Below, in pieces: positions 1 through 8,020 of a stretch of DNA of 21,361 bases. Both the position numbers and the translations under genes were made by a program. This DNA is from Patescibacteria group bacterium (lineage in GTDB: Bacteria; Patescibacteriota; JAHJAL01). Location of the stretch: positions 1-21,361 of the forward strand of contig JAHJAL010000061.1 of NCBI GenBank assembly GCA_018814055.1. Direction: 5' to 3'. The notes under the pieces were generated by a model, which saw nothing but the letters and a program-made list of their open reading frames with translations, was not told where the DNA came from and did no database searches. Positions within the stretch are counted from its first letter, which is position 1, and each line of letters starts with the position of its first letter.

Positions 1-3
1 ATA

Positions 4-1395
4 TTACCCCAAATTATCCCGTAAATAACCTTCCAAATCATCAATCTTTATTCTCTTTTGCTCCATGCCATCACGCTCTCGAATAGTCACCTGACCATCC
101 TCCAGACTATCAAAATCAACCGTTACGCAATATGGCGTGCCGATTTCATCCTGCCGCCGGTATCTTTTACCGATTGACTGAGTCACATCATGCTGACAAA
201 CAAACTTCTTCTTCAAATTATCATATATTTCACTGGAAACATCCAGTAAATTATCTTTTTTCATCAATGGTAATATCGCCACCTTGATTGGAGCCACTTT
301 TTTATCAAATTTAAGCACCACTCGTTCTTCCTTCTTTCCTTTTTCGTTCTCAACTTCTTCAATTGTATAAGCATCCAAAATCACCACCAACGCCAATCTA
401 GTAACACCTAGCGATGTTTCCACAACAAATGGGATATACTTTTCATCCGTTTTTTGGTCATAATACAATATCTCCTTCCCACTATACATTCCATGCCTCT
501 TTAGATCCCAATCCTGCCGATTGTGTTGCCCCCAAAACTCCGCCCACCCCCACGGTGCATTGTATTCTACATCCCAAGCATCACGAGCATAGTGAGCCAA
601 CTCATCCCTCTCATGTTGTCTCCAACGTAGATTATCCCGATCAATCCCCAACACATCCACCAACCACTGCCAACTTTCTTTCTTCCAATAATCATATTTT
701 TTATCAGCTAAGCTTGAATGACAAAAATACTGCATTTCCATCTGCTCGAATTCTCTTACCCGCCAAATAAAATTTTTGGTCGTAATTTCATTGCGAAAAG
801 CTTTTCCGATTTGCGCAATTCCAAAAGGCAATTTTTGCCGAGTACTTTGCAAAACATTTTCAAAATTCACGAAAATTGTCTGACATGTCTCCCCCCTCAA
901 ATAAAAATTACGTTTGTCTTCTTCTGTCACACCGATACTACACTCAACCAGTAGATTAAAATCTCTCACCTCTGTCCAATCGAGCATCCCGCAATGCGGA
1001 CAAGCAATCTCTTCATCTTGAATCATCTGTCCTAGCTCAGCCAACGACCTGCCTGCCACTTTTTCCACCCCGATCTTATCTTCAAGAAGTCTATCAGCCC
1101 GCAACCTTTTTTTGCAACTCTTACAGTCCACCAACGGATCAGTAAAACTCTCCACATGACCGGATGCCTCCCAAATCTTCGGATGAGTAAAAATCGCCCC
1201 GTCCAGACCCTCCACATCGCCTCTTTCCCATACCACATTTTTCCACCAAAGTTTTTTCAGATTATTGATCAGCTCCACTCCCAACGGTCCAAAATCATAA
1301 ACACTGGCAAATCCGCCGTATATTTCACTCGAGGGAAAAACAAATCCTCTCCTTTTGGCCCACGACACAATTTCTTCCATATTAATATCACTCAT
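4..1395 (-). CDS. glyS: Glycyl-tRNA synthetase, single-chain dimeric type
   Basis: Charges tRNA-Gly with glycine in the cytoplasm. The 463-residue product is a class II synthetase of the single-chain (alpha2) type, not the separate glyQ/glyS type. Visible features are the N-terminal catalytic start (RRGFVFPSSEIYGG, about 15-28), a zinc-ribbon insert with cysteine pairs C91/C94 and C132/C135, the motif 2 arginine segment (FRNEI, 200-204), the glycyl signature HERDELAHYA (261-270) and the motif 3 segment VETSLGVTRL (325-334). An anticodon-binding domain follows from about residue 368. The ATG at 1393-1395 is preceded by AAGGA about 6 nt upstream. The stop lies at the window edge, so the gene is complete. 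It is 49 nt downstream of dtd, and both act on tRNA aminoacylation, so cotranscription is likely. Confidence 0.96.
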   Translation of the reverse strand: MSDINMEEIVSWAKRRGFVFPSSEIYGGFASVYDFGPLGVELINNLKKLWWKNVVWERGDVEGLDGAIFTHPKIWEASGHVESFTDPLVDCKSCKKRLRADRLLEDKIGVEKVAGRSLAELGQMIQDEEIACPHCGMLDWTEVRDFNLLVECSIGVTEEDKRNFYLRGETCQTIFVNFENVLQSTRQKLPFGIAQIGKAFRNEITTKNFIWRVREFEQMEMQYFCHSSLADKKYDYWKKESWQWLVDVLGIDRDNLRWRQHERDELAHYARDAWDVEYNAPWGWAEFWGQHNRQDWDLKRHGMYSGKEILYYDQKTDEKYIPFVVETSLGVTRLALVVILDAYTIEEVENEKGKKEERVVLKFDKKVAPIKVAILPLMKKDNLLDVSSEIYDNLKKKFVCQHDVTQSIGKRYRRQDEIGTPYCVTVDFDSLEDGQVTIRERDGMEQKRIKIDDLEGYLRDNLG

Positions 1396-1444
1396 AATTT
1401 TTCCTTATCCTATACCTATAGTTGATAAATTTGCAAACTCTTCT

Positions 1445-1885
1445 TCAAAAATCCAAAACCAAAGTCACCGGTCCTTCATTGACCAACTCCACCTCCATCA
1501 TTTCACCAAAAACACCCGTCTTGACCACTTTTATATATTGCATGAATTTTTCTACAAATACATTATACAACCTTCTGGCTTCCCTTGGATTTTTGGCCCT
1601 ACCAAAATCTGGACGATTACCCCGACTACAATTAGCCATCAATGTAAACTGCGGCACTATCAATACCTCTCCACTCACATCCAAAACCGAATTATCGAAA
1701 CCCCTATTTTGATCACCTGGCCACAATCTTAAATTAACGATTTTTTTTACCGCTTTTTCAATTCCGGCTTGGTCGTCATCATCCCCAAAACCTACCAACA
1801 AAAGCAATCCCCTGCCTATCGCGCTTACTTGTTTATTGTCTACATCCACGCTTGCCTTTGCGACTCGCTGTAGCACTATTTTCAT
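1445..1885 (-). CDS. dtd: D-aminoacyl-tRNA deacylase (DTD)
   Basis: Removes D-amino acids, and glycine mischarged on tRNA-Ala, from tRNA. It is a cytoplasmic proofreading enzyme. The 146-residue length is typical. The N-terminal QRVAKASVDV (6-15), the SQFTL-type motif (here PQFTL) and the C-terminal Gly-cisPro motif NEGPVT are visible; the last forms the chirality-sensing part of the active site. The first Ser of the usual SQFTL motif is Pro here, a local oddity in an otherwise ordinary sequence. The gene starts 19 nt after the palindromic element at 1905-2047 and lies upstream of glyS. No clear Shine-Dalgarno is seen before the ATG at 1883-1885. The identification is secure. Confidence 0.95.
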   Translation of the reverse strand: MKIVLQRVAKASVDVDNKQVSAIGRGLLLLVGFGDDDDQAGIEKAVKKIVNLRLWPGDQNRGFDNSVLDVSGEVLIVPQFTLMANCSRGNRPDFGRAKNPREARRLYNVFVEKFMQYIKVVKTGVFGEMMEVELVNEGPVTLVLDF

Positions 1886-1904
1886 ATTTTCACATCATTC
1901 ATCA

Positions 1905-2047
1905 ATGAGTTGTGTAAATTATTTTGTACGATGTGCTTAATTTATGTGAACGCACCTGTGTGAGCGTCTTGCATAGTACTGTCCGACAATAGCGAGTCTG
2001 CGGCACATAAATTAAGCACATCGTACAAAATAATTTACACAACTCAT
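1905..2047. repeat. Long palindromic element, copy 1
   Basis: A perfect 44-bp inverted repeat (1905-1948 with 2004-2047). After a small internal bulge it is extended by a 4-bp helix (1951-1954 with 1999-2002). It encloses a core, 1954-1999, that begins ACCTGTGTGAGCG and ends AGCGAGTCT. The core and the arms are homologous to the element at 11904-12049. The outer end lies 6 nt past the stop of the ligase-like gene and 19 nt before the dtd start, so a - strand transcript joining the two would carry a giant hairpin. No clear target-site duplication and no T-tract after the distal arm are seen. The reading frame that is open in copy 2 closes after 11 codons here, so the element is not conserved as a protein. 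Confidence 0.93.
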
Positions 2048-2053
2048 CATATA

Positions 2054-3019
2054 TTATAAATCCCTCAACCCATTATATATCTTCTTTACCAACTCTGTAT
2101 AATTCATTCCACTAATATTCCAAATTTTTGCAAAATCACCTTCTTTATTCATCAACGGAAACAAATCAATCCGTTCCACCACCCACCTATCCTCGTATAG
2201 ATTGATCTCCAACAGACCCAAATCTTTAACATCAAAATTTCTTACAAAACCGATCAGACGATCCTGGACCTCCCTTACCAAGGTACGACTTTTATCAAAT
2301 TCTATCATATTGCCATTCTGTTTGACACAAATTCTTGACGGCAAAAAGTTCTTCCCGCCCACAAAACCCACCATCAATTTATCTACCAACCCTCTCTTTG
2401 ACCTGACCCTCACTTCATCACAGTCGCTATTCTCCAGACAATCGAATACCATATTTTCGAAATTCATTTTTGATGAGACTATTTGTTCAACATCACCCGT
2501 TTTGAGAAATACCGGGAAATCAAGAGATTTACATATTTCATCGTCAAGTTTCACATGCTCTCTTTCCCACTCTTCCTTGGTAATAACCCTATAATCAGCA
2601 TCAAAGTCAAAACAATTAATCACGCTTTTGGCCAATTCTCTCTTGTTTGATATATAGCACATCCATCCTTCACTCCCAACCATTTGTAAACCCGCAAACT
2701 CCAACATCCCAACTATACCCGCCACCGCAAACTCACCACCATAAAACAACGGCCACGCTCGATTGATCTTGAAACCCGCTTGATCCAAACCAATAACCAT
2801 CTCGTCACTGTCTATATAAAACATCTTTCCGCCCACTAGCGCGCAAAACTGGTCATGCTCACCACTTTTATGCCACATCCTACCATGCTCATCTATATGC
2901 GCCATGCCCACCCGTAACTCCCCCCCGAGCACCTGATTGATACTCTTCATGGCCAAACCAGTCCTCTCCCTTGTCCTCCTTGTTCGCCCTCCTCCAATCA
3001 AAAGCAAATCATACTCCAT
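2054..3019 (-). CDS. Divergent D-alanine-D-alanine ligase-like (ATP-grasp) protein, probably degenerate
   Basis: The 321-residue product has the overall layout of D-Ala-D-Ala ligase, an ATP-grasp enzyme that makes the peptidoglycan dipeptide. It has an N-terminal strand LLLIGGGRTRRTRERTG (5-21), a GMLEFAGLQMVGS stretch (104-116) matching the usual GLLEL-x-G-x-x-YVGS region, FPVFLKT (168-174) matching FPVFVKP, and a C-terminal end KIWNISGMNYTELVKKI (298-314) matching the family's KLWEASG-x-SY-x-ELI. Key parts look lost. There is no GSS-type glycine/serine loop after FLKT, and the metal-binding E-x-N near the end reads ERIDLFP (282-288). It may be a pseudoenzyme or have another substrate. An AGGAG site (3029-3033) lies 9 nt before the ATG. 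The family link is read by eye. Confidence 0.6.
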   Translation of the reverse strand: MEYDLLLIGGGRTRRTRERTGLAMKSINQVLGGELRVGMAHIDEHGRMWHKSGEHDQFCALVGGKMFYIDSDEMVIGLDQAGFKINRAWPLFYGGEFAVAGIVGMLEFAGLQMVGSEGWMCYISNKRELAKSVINCFDFDADYRVITKEEWEREHVKLDDEICKSLDFPVFLKTGDVEQIVSSKMNFENMVFDCLENSDCDEVRVRSKRGLVDKLMVGFVGGKNFLPSRICVKQNGNMIEFDKSRTLVREVQDRLIGFVRNFDVKDLGLLEINLYEDRWVVERIDLFPLMNKEGDFAKIWNISGMNYTELVKKIYNGLRDL

Positions 3020-3071
3020 GTCTTCTCTCTCCTAGGATCATAATTCAAACAATTCAACCCTGCTTACATCA

Positions 3072-3845
3072 TTATTCTTCATTTAACATCAAATTTTTCA
3101 TAAATACAAACGACCTCACCTCTCTTTGCCAAAATTGATTATAGACAAAAACACATTTTTCCAACACCGCGCAAATCAAATCACCCTCGCAACCATCTTC
3201 GATCAACACTTCACAAGATCTAGTGATGACTTTCTTGAATATTCCATACTCTCCAGTTGACATTTCTCTGACCTCATCCGGACCCTTCACGCATTGTCGA
3301 TGAAATACTCCCTGTGCCCCCAAAACCAAACCAACTTGGTCAATACTCTTACCACACTCCAAACAAACATCAATTACCGGTAATCTACCCGATATTGCCA
3401 ATACTGACATAATAAATGATGACATATACAGCATCACATTCACATTTCCAACCAGTTCAAACTTCTTTCGCTCCCAACAATTCAAATAATCACGCGCCAA
3501 TTCAAACAACTCACCTGTCTCTCCTTCATAGCTAACTCTACTGACCACCTCCAAGAACATATTCGTCAAACCAAAACCATTTAAACTATCTTCCAATACA
3601 GCATAATCACATATCAAATCAACATCCCGCACATAATCAAAATTATTCCCCACCTTGCCCACCAAATCTATCATCATAAATGGCTCCAGGATGCCCCCCC
3701 ATTTATGACCATGTTTTCTGATGCCCTTCACCATTAGATCTCTTCGCCCAAAGTCTTTGGTCAAAACAGTAATAATTCTATCCACATCGCTAAAATTTCT
3801 TCGACCTACTATCAAAGCGGGAGTTTTGTAAACTTTATTTCTCAT
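3072..3845 (-). CDS. recO: DNA repair protein RecO
   Basis: RecO works with RecR to load RecA on single-stranded DNA at gaps and breaks. The 257-residue product has the typical N-terminal OB-fold opening (KTPALIVGRRNFSDVDRIIT, about 7-26) followed by DFGRRDLMVKGIRK (31-44). A helical domain follows, with a zinc-finger-like patch C161-L-E-C164 and FHRQC (181-185); the fourth ligand could be H182. The length is normal for the family. It starts 9 nt after the rodA stop and is probably cotranscribed with it. No strong ribosome binding site is visible before ATG 3843-3845. Confidence 0.9.
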   Translation of the reverse strand: MRNKVYKTPALIVGRRNFSDVDRIITVLTKDFGRRDLMVKGIRKHGHKWGGILEPFMMIDLVGKVGNNFDYVRDVDLICDYAVLEDSLNGFGLTNMFLEVVSRVSYEGETGELFELARDYLNCWERKKFELVGNVNVMLYMSSFIMSVLAISGRLPVIDVCLECGKSIDQVGLVLGAQGVFHRQCVKGPDEVREMSTGEYGIFKKVITRSCEVLIEDGCEGDLICAVLEKCVFVYNQFWQREVRSFVFMKNLMLNEE

Positions 3846-3854
3846 AATAATCTT

Positions 3855-4949
3855 TTAACTATACTTCGATTTTTTCCCGATAGAATAAACCAAAGCCAAC
3901 AAAAACATTGTAACCAAAAGTGAAGTACCCCCGGAACTTATAAATGGCAATGGTATTCCAGTTACTGGCATAACACCTAGATTCATCGCCACGTTTATAA
4001 ACACCTGAAAAATTAACATCGAGCCCACACCAATCGCCAGAAAATAACCAAATTGATCCCCTGCCAAAAATGCTATTCTCCAGATAGTCCATAATAAATA
4101 TCCAAACAACACCAGCACCAACAAAGAACCGGCAAAACCAAATTCCTCAGCCAAAACCGCAAAAGCAAAATCCGAATACGCCACCGGTAAATAATGAAGT
4201 TGGGACTGTAAACCCTGTCCCAATCCCAATCCCCACCAACCACCACTCCCAACCGCTATTTGAGACTGAAGGACATTGTATCCAGCTCCATACGGATCCA
4301 AAGATGGATCCAAAAAAACAAAAATGCGTTTTTTTTGATAATCATGTAAAAACTGCCACATAACCGGTATCAATAGGCCCAAACTCACTACCATACCCGC
4401 GATATATTTTCTCGGTACCGCTGAAGCCCACACCATCCCCGCCCATATTGCCACAAAAACCAAAGCCGAACCCAAATCCGGCTGCAGCATTACCAAACCA
4501 ACCACCAGAGCAGTCAATCCAATAGTCTTCAATAAATCCACAACAGTAAGATATTCACCCTTTTCACTCAAATACTTCGCCATAAATATGACAAACAGCG
4601 CCTTACCTATTTCAACGGGTTGAAAACTTAAAAAACCAATATCTATCCATCTTTTAGCTCCGAATTCCACATTCCCAAACAACAAAACTATCAACAATAA
4701 CAAAATCAACAACAAATACAACCACCATCCACCACTTTTGGTCACTCTATAATCCCAACCCGCTACCCAAAAAAACATTACAAAACCAATCACGACCACT
4801 CCCAACTGCTTCAGCCACAATACAAACCCAGCCTGGACAATCGTCAAACTATAGTAAACCAACAAACCCATCACCACCAACACCGTCATCACCAAAATAT
4901 AAAACCAGTTATCAAGTACAATATTTTTGAAACGCGCTCTAGTATTCAT
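3855..4949 (-). CDS. rodA: SEDS-family peptidoglycan polymerase RodA
   Basis: A multi-pass membrane glycosyltransferase that polymerises lipid II into glycan strands during cell elongation, together with a class B penicillin-binding protein. The 364 residues contain about ten hydrophobic segments. SEDS landmarks are GAKRWIDIG (97-105), QPDLGSALV (156-164), GYNVLQSQIAVGSGG (223-237), GLGQGLQSQLHYLP (242-255) and the C-terminal TGIPLPFISSGGTS. The QSQ pattern and GLGQG favour RodA over FtsW. The Asp in YSDFAFAV (D260) matches the catalytic Asp of the usual HTDFIFAV motif. A promoter with a perfect -10 ends 6 nt before the ATG, so the message may be leaderless. No penicillin-binding protein partner lies in the window. 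Confidence 0.92.
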   Translation of the reverse strand: MNTRARFKNIVLDNWFYILVMTVLVVMGLLVYYSLTIVQAGFVLWLKQLGVVVIGFVMFFWVAGWDYRVTKSGGWWLYLLLILLLLIVLLFGNVEFGAKRWIDIGFLSFQPVEIGKALFVIFMAKYLSEKGEYLTVVDLLKTIGLTALVVGLVMLQPDLGSALVFVAIWAGMVWASAVPRKYIAGMVVSLGLLIPVMWQFLHDYQKKRIFVFLDPSLDPYGAGYNVLQSQIAVGSGGWWGLGLGQGLQSQLHYLPVAYSDFAFAVLAEEFGFAGSLLVLVLFGYLLWTIWRIAFLAGDQFGYFLAIGVGSMLIFQVFINVAMNLGVMPVTGIPLPFISSGGTSLLVTMFLLALVYSIGKKSKYS

Positions 4950-4955
4950 AAACCC

Positions 4956-4983
4956 ATTATATCAAAAATACCGCCTAGTCCAA
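4956..4983 (-). promoter_or_regulatory. Candidate rodA promoter, leaderless arrangement
   Basis: Read on the - strand, TTGGAC (4978-4983) and a perfect TATAAT (4956-4961) are separated by 16 nt. Only 6 nt separate the -10 from the rodA ATG, so a start point 7 nt downstream of the -10 would be the A of the ATG. There is no room for a Shine-Dalgarno. The promoter fits entirely in the 36-nt gap after the DUF167 stop. Confidence 0.55.
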
Positions 4984-4985
4984 CT

Positions 4986-5213
4986 TCACAGAATACCCTC
5001 TATATCAATCACTTTTCTGCTATTTTTCTGACCACGATATATCTTTATTTGGCTTTTATTTATCCCAAAATAATCTGCCAAACAGTCTATCAACTCCAAA
5101 TTTGCTTTTTGTTTATGTGCTTTACTCCTTACTTTCACTTTTAACCAGGTATCTTTTTTTTCCACCACTTCAGTCATTCTGGCATTCGTTATTACCTTTA
5201 CTTCAAATCTCAT
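4986..5213 (-). CDS. DUF167 (YggU-type) small protein
   Basis: A 75-residue protein of the DUF167/UPF0235 family. This is a small conserved alpha/beta protein whose role is not established and which often lies next to yggT. Family features are the N-terminal strand FEVKVITNAR (3-12), the basic KVRSKAHKQKAN stretch (26-37), where the family usually has A-P-x-x-G-x-A-N, and the end SQIKIYRGQKNSRKVIDI (about 54-71), matching the usual I-x-x-G-x-x-S-R-x-K. It starts 2 nt after the yggT stop, so the two are probably translationally coupled, and the pair is a common bacterial arrangement. Confidence 0.85.
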   Translation of the reverse strand: MRFEVKVITNARMTEVVEKKDTWLKVKVRSKAHKQKANLELIDCLADYFGINKSQIKIYRGQKNSRKVIDIEGIL

Positions 5214-5215
5214 AC

Positions 5216-5470
5216 CTACCCCACCAAACTCCCCAAAATTGATAAAAGCAAGTCCGCCGTAAATTCAATCACAAGCAAAAGTAATATGGGGCTAATATCC
5301 AAAACTCCGCCCACTGGAGGTATCAGTCGGCGGAATGGCTGTAACATCCATTCGGTAGTATCGTAAATAAATCCATTTTTCCAATTAAACCATGAACTTA
5401 ACACTCGCACAAAAATAAGAAATATCAATATTTGTCGCCCAATATCAACAAAATAAAAAACAAAAACCAT
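5216..5470 (-). CDS. YggT-family membrane protein
   Basis: A small integral membrane protein of the YggT family, found next to division genes in many bacteria and probably linked to envelope or division functions. It has two hydrophobic segments around a short loop with the family pattern RVLSSWF...P...P-x-R-x-x-P-P-x-G-x-D-x-S-P, here FRRLIPPVGGVLDISP. The frame is open upstream to a GTG at 5477-5479, but that codon lies inside the Shine-Dalgarno-like AGGTGG (5476-5481). AGGTGG sits 5 nt before the ATG at 5468-5470, so the 84-residue form starting MVFVFYFV is preferred. It lies between ftsZ and the DUF167 gene. Confidence 0.87.
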   Translation of the reverse strand: MVFVFYFVDIGRQILIFLIFVRVLSSWFNWKNGFIYDTTEWMLQPFRRLIPPVGGVLDISPILLLLVIEFTADLLLSILGSLVG

Positions 5471-5553
5471 ATTCCCCACCTACAAAAAAGGATCCACCTA
5501 GTTTTCCCATGAATCCCCTTTATAAAAATTTATTAAAACAACTTATCAATAAA

Positions 5554-6681
5554 CTACTTCATTTTTCTTCGAATAAAAGCCGGTACCTCCAATTCATCTT
5601 CATCCCCACCGGTTCTCACCGATAGCGGTTTATTGCCAATACTGGCCATCCCGCCGGAATCAGACATTTCCCGCCCGATATATCCTTCTTTTCTGCCTTC
5701 GAAATTAGTGGCCACTACCGTGATTCTAATTTCACCCTGCATTGTTTCATCTATCACCGCTCCAAAAATAATATTTGCGTCCGGATCGGCCGCTTCAGCT
5801 ACCGTCTTGGCAGCTTCATCTATCTCATACATCCCCATATCCGCTCCACCGGTCACATTCATCAAAATACCTCTGGCCCCATCAATTGAAATTTCCAATA
5901 AAGGGCTATCAATAGCTGCTCTAGCCGCTTCGATCGCCCGCGACTCACCGGTGCCATGACCAATACCCATCAATGCCGTACCACTATCTTGCATAATTGC
6001 CTTTACATCAGCAAAATCCAAATTAATCAGACCATGTTGAGTAATCAAATCTGTGATACCCTTGACCCCTTGTCTTAAAACATCATCAACAACCTGAAAC
6101 GCATCCATCAAAGACGTTTTTTTATCAACCACCTGTAACAAACGATCATTTGGAATAATAATCAAGGTATCAACGTTTTTCCTCAACTCCTCTATTCCTG
6201 CTTCGGCCAACTTCATCCTTCTTTGACCTTCAAACGCAAATGGCTTGGTGACCACCGCCACCGTCAAAGCTCCTAATTCTTTAGCAATACCGGCCACCAC
6301 CGGAATTGCTCCCGTACCCGTGCCTCCTCCCATACCAGCTGTTACAAATACCATCTCTACCTCTCTTAACTCTTCATAAATTTCATCTTTATTCTCCTCA
6401 GCCGACATCCTACCCCTCTCCGGATCAGCGCCACACCCCAAACCTCTGGTCAAATCCTTTCCTATCTGAACTTTTGTTTCAGCCAAATTCTTGTTCAATG
6501 CCTGTAAATCTGAATTAACCGCCACGAAATCAACTCCTTTCAGCTTGGACTCAACCATCCGATTCAGGGCCGATCCACCAGCACCACCAATACCAACCAC
6601 CTTGATCCGGGCCACACCTCGTGCGGCCTCATCACTTTTTATCATATCCTGAGACGTAGTATTTTTGTCACTTTTATTCAT
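5554..6681 (-). CDS. ftsZ: Cell division protein FtsZ
   Basis: Tubulin-like GTPase that polymerises into the division ring at mid-cell. The 375 residues show the nucleotide-binding glycine loop VVGIGGAGG (28-36), the tubulin signature GGGTGTG (118-124), the GTP-contacting region PNDRL (176-180) and the T7 catalytic loop NLDFADVK (219-226). A C-terminal domain ends near residue 325, and a short variable linker leads to a C-terminal peptide [11 protein letters not shown] that would bind FtsA. The first 20 residues are an extra hydrophilic lead, as is common. The gene is 70 nt downstream of ftsA with a good promoter in the gap, so it can be expressed separately from ftsA. No Shine-Dalgarno precedes the ATG at 6679-6681. 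Confidence 0.98.
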   Translation of the reverse strand: MNKSDKNTTSQDMIKSDEAARGVARIKVVGIGGAGGSALNRMVESKLKGVDFVAVNSDLQALNKNLAETKVQIGKDLTRGLGCGADPERGRMSAEENKDEIYEELREVEMVFVTAGMGGGTGTGAIPVVAGIAKELGALTVAVVTKPFAFEGQRRMKLAEAGIEELRKNVDTLIIIPNDRLLQVVDKKTSLMDAFQVVDDVLRQGVKGITDLITQHGLINLDFADVKAIMQDSGTALMGIGHGTGESRAIEAARAAIDSPLLEISIDGARGILMNVTGGADMGMYEIDEAAKTVAEAADPDANIIFGAVIDETMQGEIRITVVATNFEGRKEGYIGREMSDSGGMASIGNKPLSVRTGGDEDELEVPAFIRRKMK

Positions 6682-6718
6682 ATACTATTTAATTAATATT
6701 TTTAAAGATATCAACCAA

Positions 6719-6747
6719 ATTATACTTTATATACCGCCAAAAAACAA
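6719..6747 (-). promoter_or_regulatory. Candidate ftsZ promoter
   Basis: On the - strand TTGTTT (6742-6747) and a perfect TATAAT (6719-6724) are separated by exactly 17 nt. The predicted start near 6712 gives a leader of about 30 nt. The motif begins right after the ftsA stop (6752) and fits the only AT-rich gap between ftsA and ftsZ. The -35 matches the consensus at 3 of 6 positions. Confidence 0.6.
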
Positions 6748-6751
6748 TTAC

Positions 6752-7999
6752 CTATGGGAGGAACTGGCCAAACCAATCCTTGATCTTCGCCAAACCAAAA
6801 TCACCACTCTCTTTTTTTACTGAACCACCAATAACTTCCGATCCTTTCAAAATCACATCGGAAGCCCACTCCATCAATCCCACCGCGGCCACCATCCTAG
6901 GATCATCAGACAACTTATCAACCATACCGCTTACATTCACGGGCAACCCAATCTGCGAAGGTAGGCGCATGGCCTCTTTCGCCAGATCAATCACCCCTAC
7001 CAACTTACTGCCCCCACCTGTTAGCACTACACCTGCCGGTAACATACCGTCTCTTCCCACCTTTTTTAACTCATCATTTACCATGCCAAATATCTCCAAC
7101 ATTCTAGCCTCAATAATTTCAGCTACCTCCCGACGACTTACATAATAACCATCCCCCACCCCATATTTCTTTAGATCTATCCGTTCTCGTTCAGGAATAA
7201 CAGCCGGCACCGCACAACCTTCTTCTAGTTTTACCTTCTCCGCCACATCAATTGAGGTCCGAAGGCCTATAGCAATATCATTGGTTACATGTGAGGCCCC
7301 AACCGGCAAAACTGACGTATACAACACATTCCCTTCTTCAAAAACCGCTACGCCCGTCGTCGAGTAACCAATATCTACCACTACTACTCCCACCTCTTTC
7401 TGATTCCTGGCCAAAACAGCTTTTGAGGAAGCCAATACACCCAAAACCATTTCATCAATATCCAAACCCGCCTGATAAATACACTTGGTCAAATTCTTGA
7501 TTGTCGGAGTTGAAGCGGTAATCACGTGCGCCTCCACCTCCAATCTAACACCTGTCATTCCCAAAGGATCATGTATTCCTACCTGATCATCTACTTTGTA
7601 ACTACGGGGTATAACATGCAAAATTTCCCGATTGGCCGGCACGGAAACAGCCCTCGCCGCCTCCAACACTCTCACCACATCGTCGGGCGATATCTCACCG
7701 TCCGACCGGGAAACTGCAATCACGCCTTTACTATTTTGCGACTGAATCGTCGCACTTTCCACACCCACTACCGCATTATCAACCGGCACACCAGCCATCC
7801 TTTCGGCTTCTTCCAAAGCAGCCGAAATAGCACTAACCGTCTCCTCAATATCCACTACAACCCCTTTTCGCAAGCCATTTGATGGTACTGAACTATAACC
7901 AACAATCTCCGGATTTCTTTTGTCCGGTATTATGCGACCAACTACCACACATATTTTAGTCCCACCTACATCCAACCCAGTTACAATTTCATTTGACAT
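6752..7999 (-). CDS. ftsA: Cell division protein FtsA
   Basis: Actin-like ATPase that anchors FtsZ filaments to the membrane. The 415 residues show phosphate-binding loop 1 (GLDVGGTKICVVVG, about 8-21), the 1C subdomain typical of FtsA in the first half, phosphate loop 2 (VVVVDIGYSTTGVAVF) and the adenosine motif (VVLTGGGSKLVGV). The C-terminus GLAKIKDWFGQFLP looks like the amphipathic membrane-targeting helix. A strong AAGGAGG (8011-8017) lies 11 nt before the ATG at 7997-7999. The gene follows the HtrA gene with a 21-nt gap, and ftsZ comes next in the usual order. Confidence 0.97.
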   Translation of the reverse strand: MSNEIVTGLDVGGTKICVVVGRIIPDKRNPEIVGYSSVPSNGLRKGVVVDIEETVSAISAALEEAERMAGVPVDNAVVGVESATIQSQNSKGVIAVSRSDGEISPDDVVRVLEAARAVSVPANREILHVIPRSYKVDDQVGIHDPLGMTGVRLEVEAHVITASTPTIKNLTKCIYQAGLDIDEMVLGVLASSKAVLARNQKEVGVVVVDIGYSTTGVAVFEEGNVLYTSVLPVGASHVTNDIAIGLRTSIDVAEKVKLEEGCAVPAVIPERERIDLKKYGVGDGYYVSRREVAEIIEARMLEIFGMVNDELKKVGRDGMLPAGVVLTGGGSKLVGVIDLAKEAMRLPSQIGLPVNVSGMVDKLSDDPRMVAAVGLMEWASDVILKGSEVIGGSVKKESGDFGLAKIKDWFGQFLP

Positions 8000-8010
8000 G
8001 AATTTATTTG

Positions 8011-8017
8011 CCTCCTT
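8011..8017 (-). promoter_or_regulatory. Strong Shine-Dalgarno of ftsA
   Basis: AAGGAGG on the - strand, 11 nt before the ftsA ATG. It is the best match in the window; several neighbouring genes have no recognisable site. Confidence 0.8.
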
Positions 8018-8020
8018 AAT

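Noticed and set aside
414..770. Open + strand frames such as 414-770, 1355-1732, 7526-7882, 9494-9763 and 15989-16384
   Set aside because: They lie antisense to clear genes, are rich in Pro, His, Ser and Thr from the C-rich strand, and show no recognisable domains.
4..1395. UGA recoded as glycine or tryptophan, as in some candidate phyla
   Set aside because: Genes such as gatA and the HEPN-like gene end cleanly at UGA, and no conserved domain needs readthrough of UGA.
1905..2047. Copy 1 as an ordinary intrinsic terminator
   Set aside because: The arms are far longer than needed, the core is large and conserved, and no T-tract follows the distal arm on the - strand. Copy 2 does have a T8 run nearby, so terminator activity there is not excluded.
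3020..3071. Promoter for the ligase-like gene
   Set aside because: TATGAT is present but no acceptable -35 lies at the right distance.
5480..5553. Promoter TTGATA/TATAAA before yggT
   Set aside because: The elements are visible on the - strand but the spacer is 19 nt, which is too long to call with confidence.
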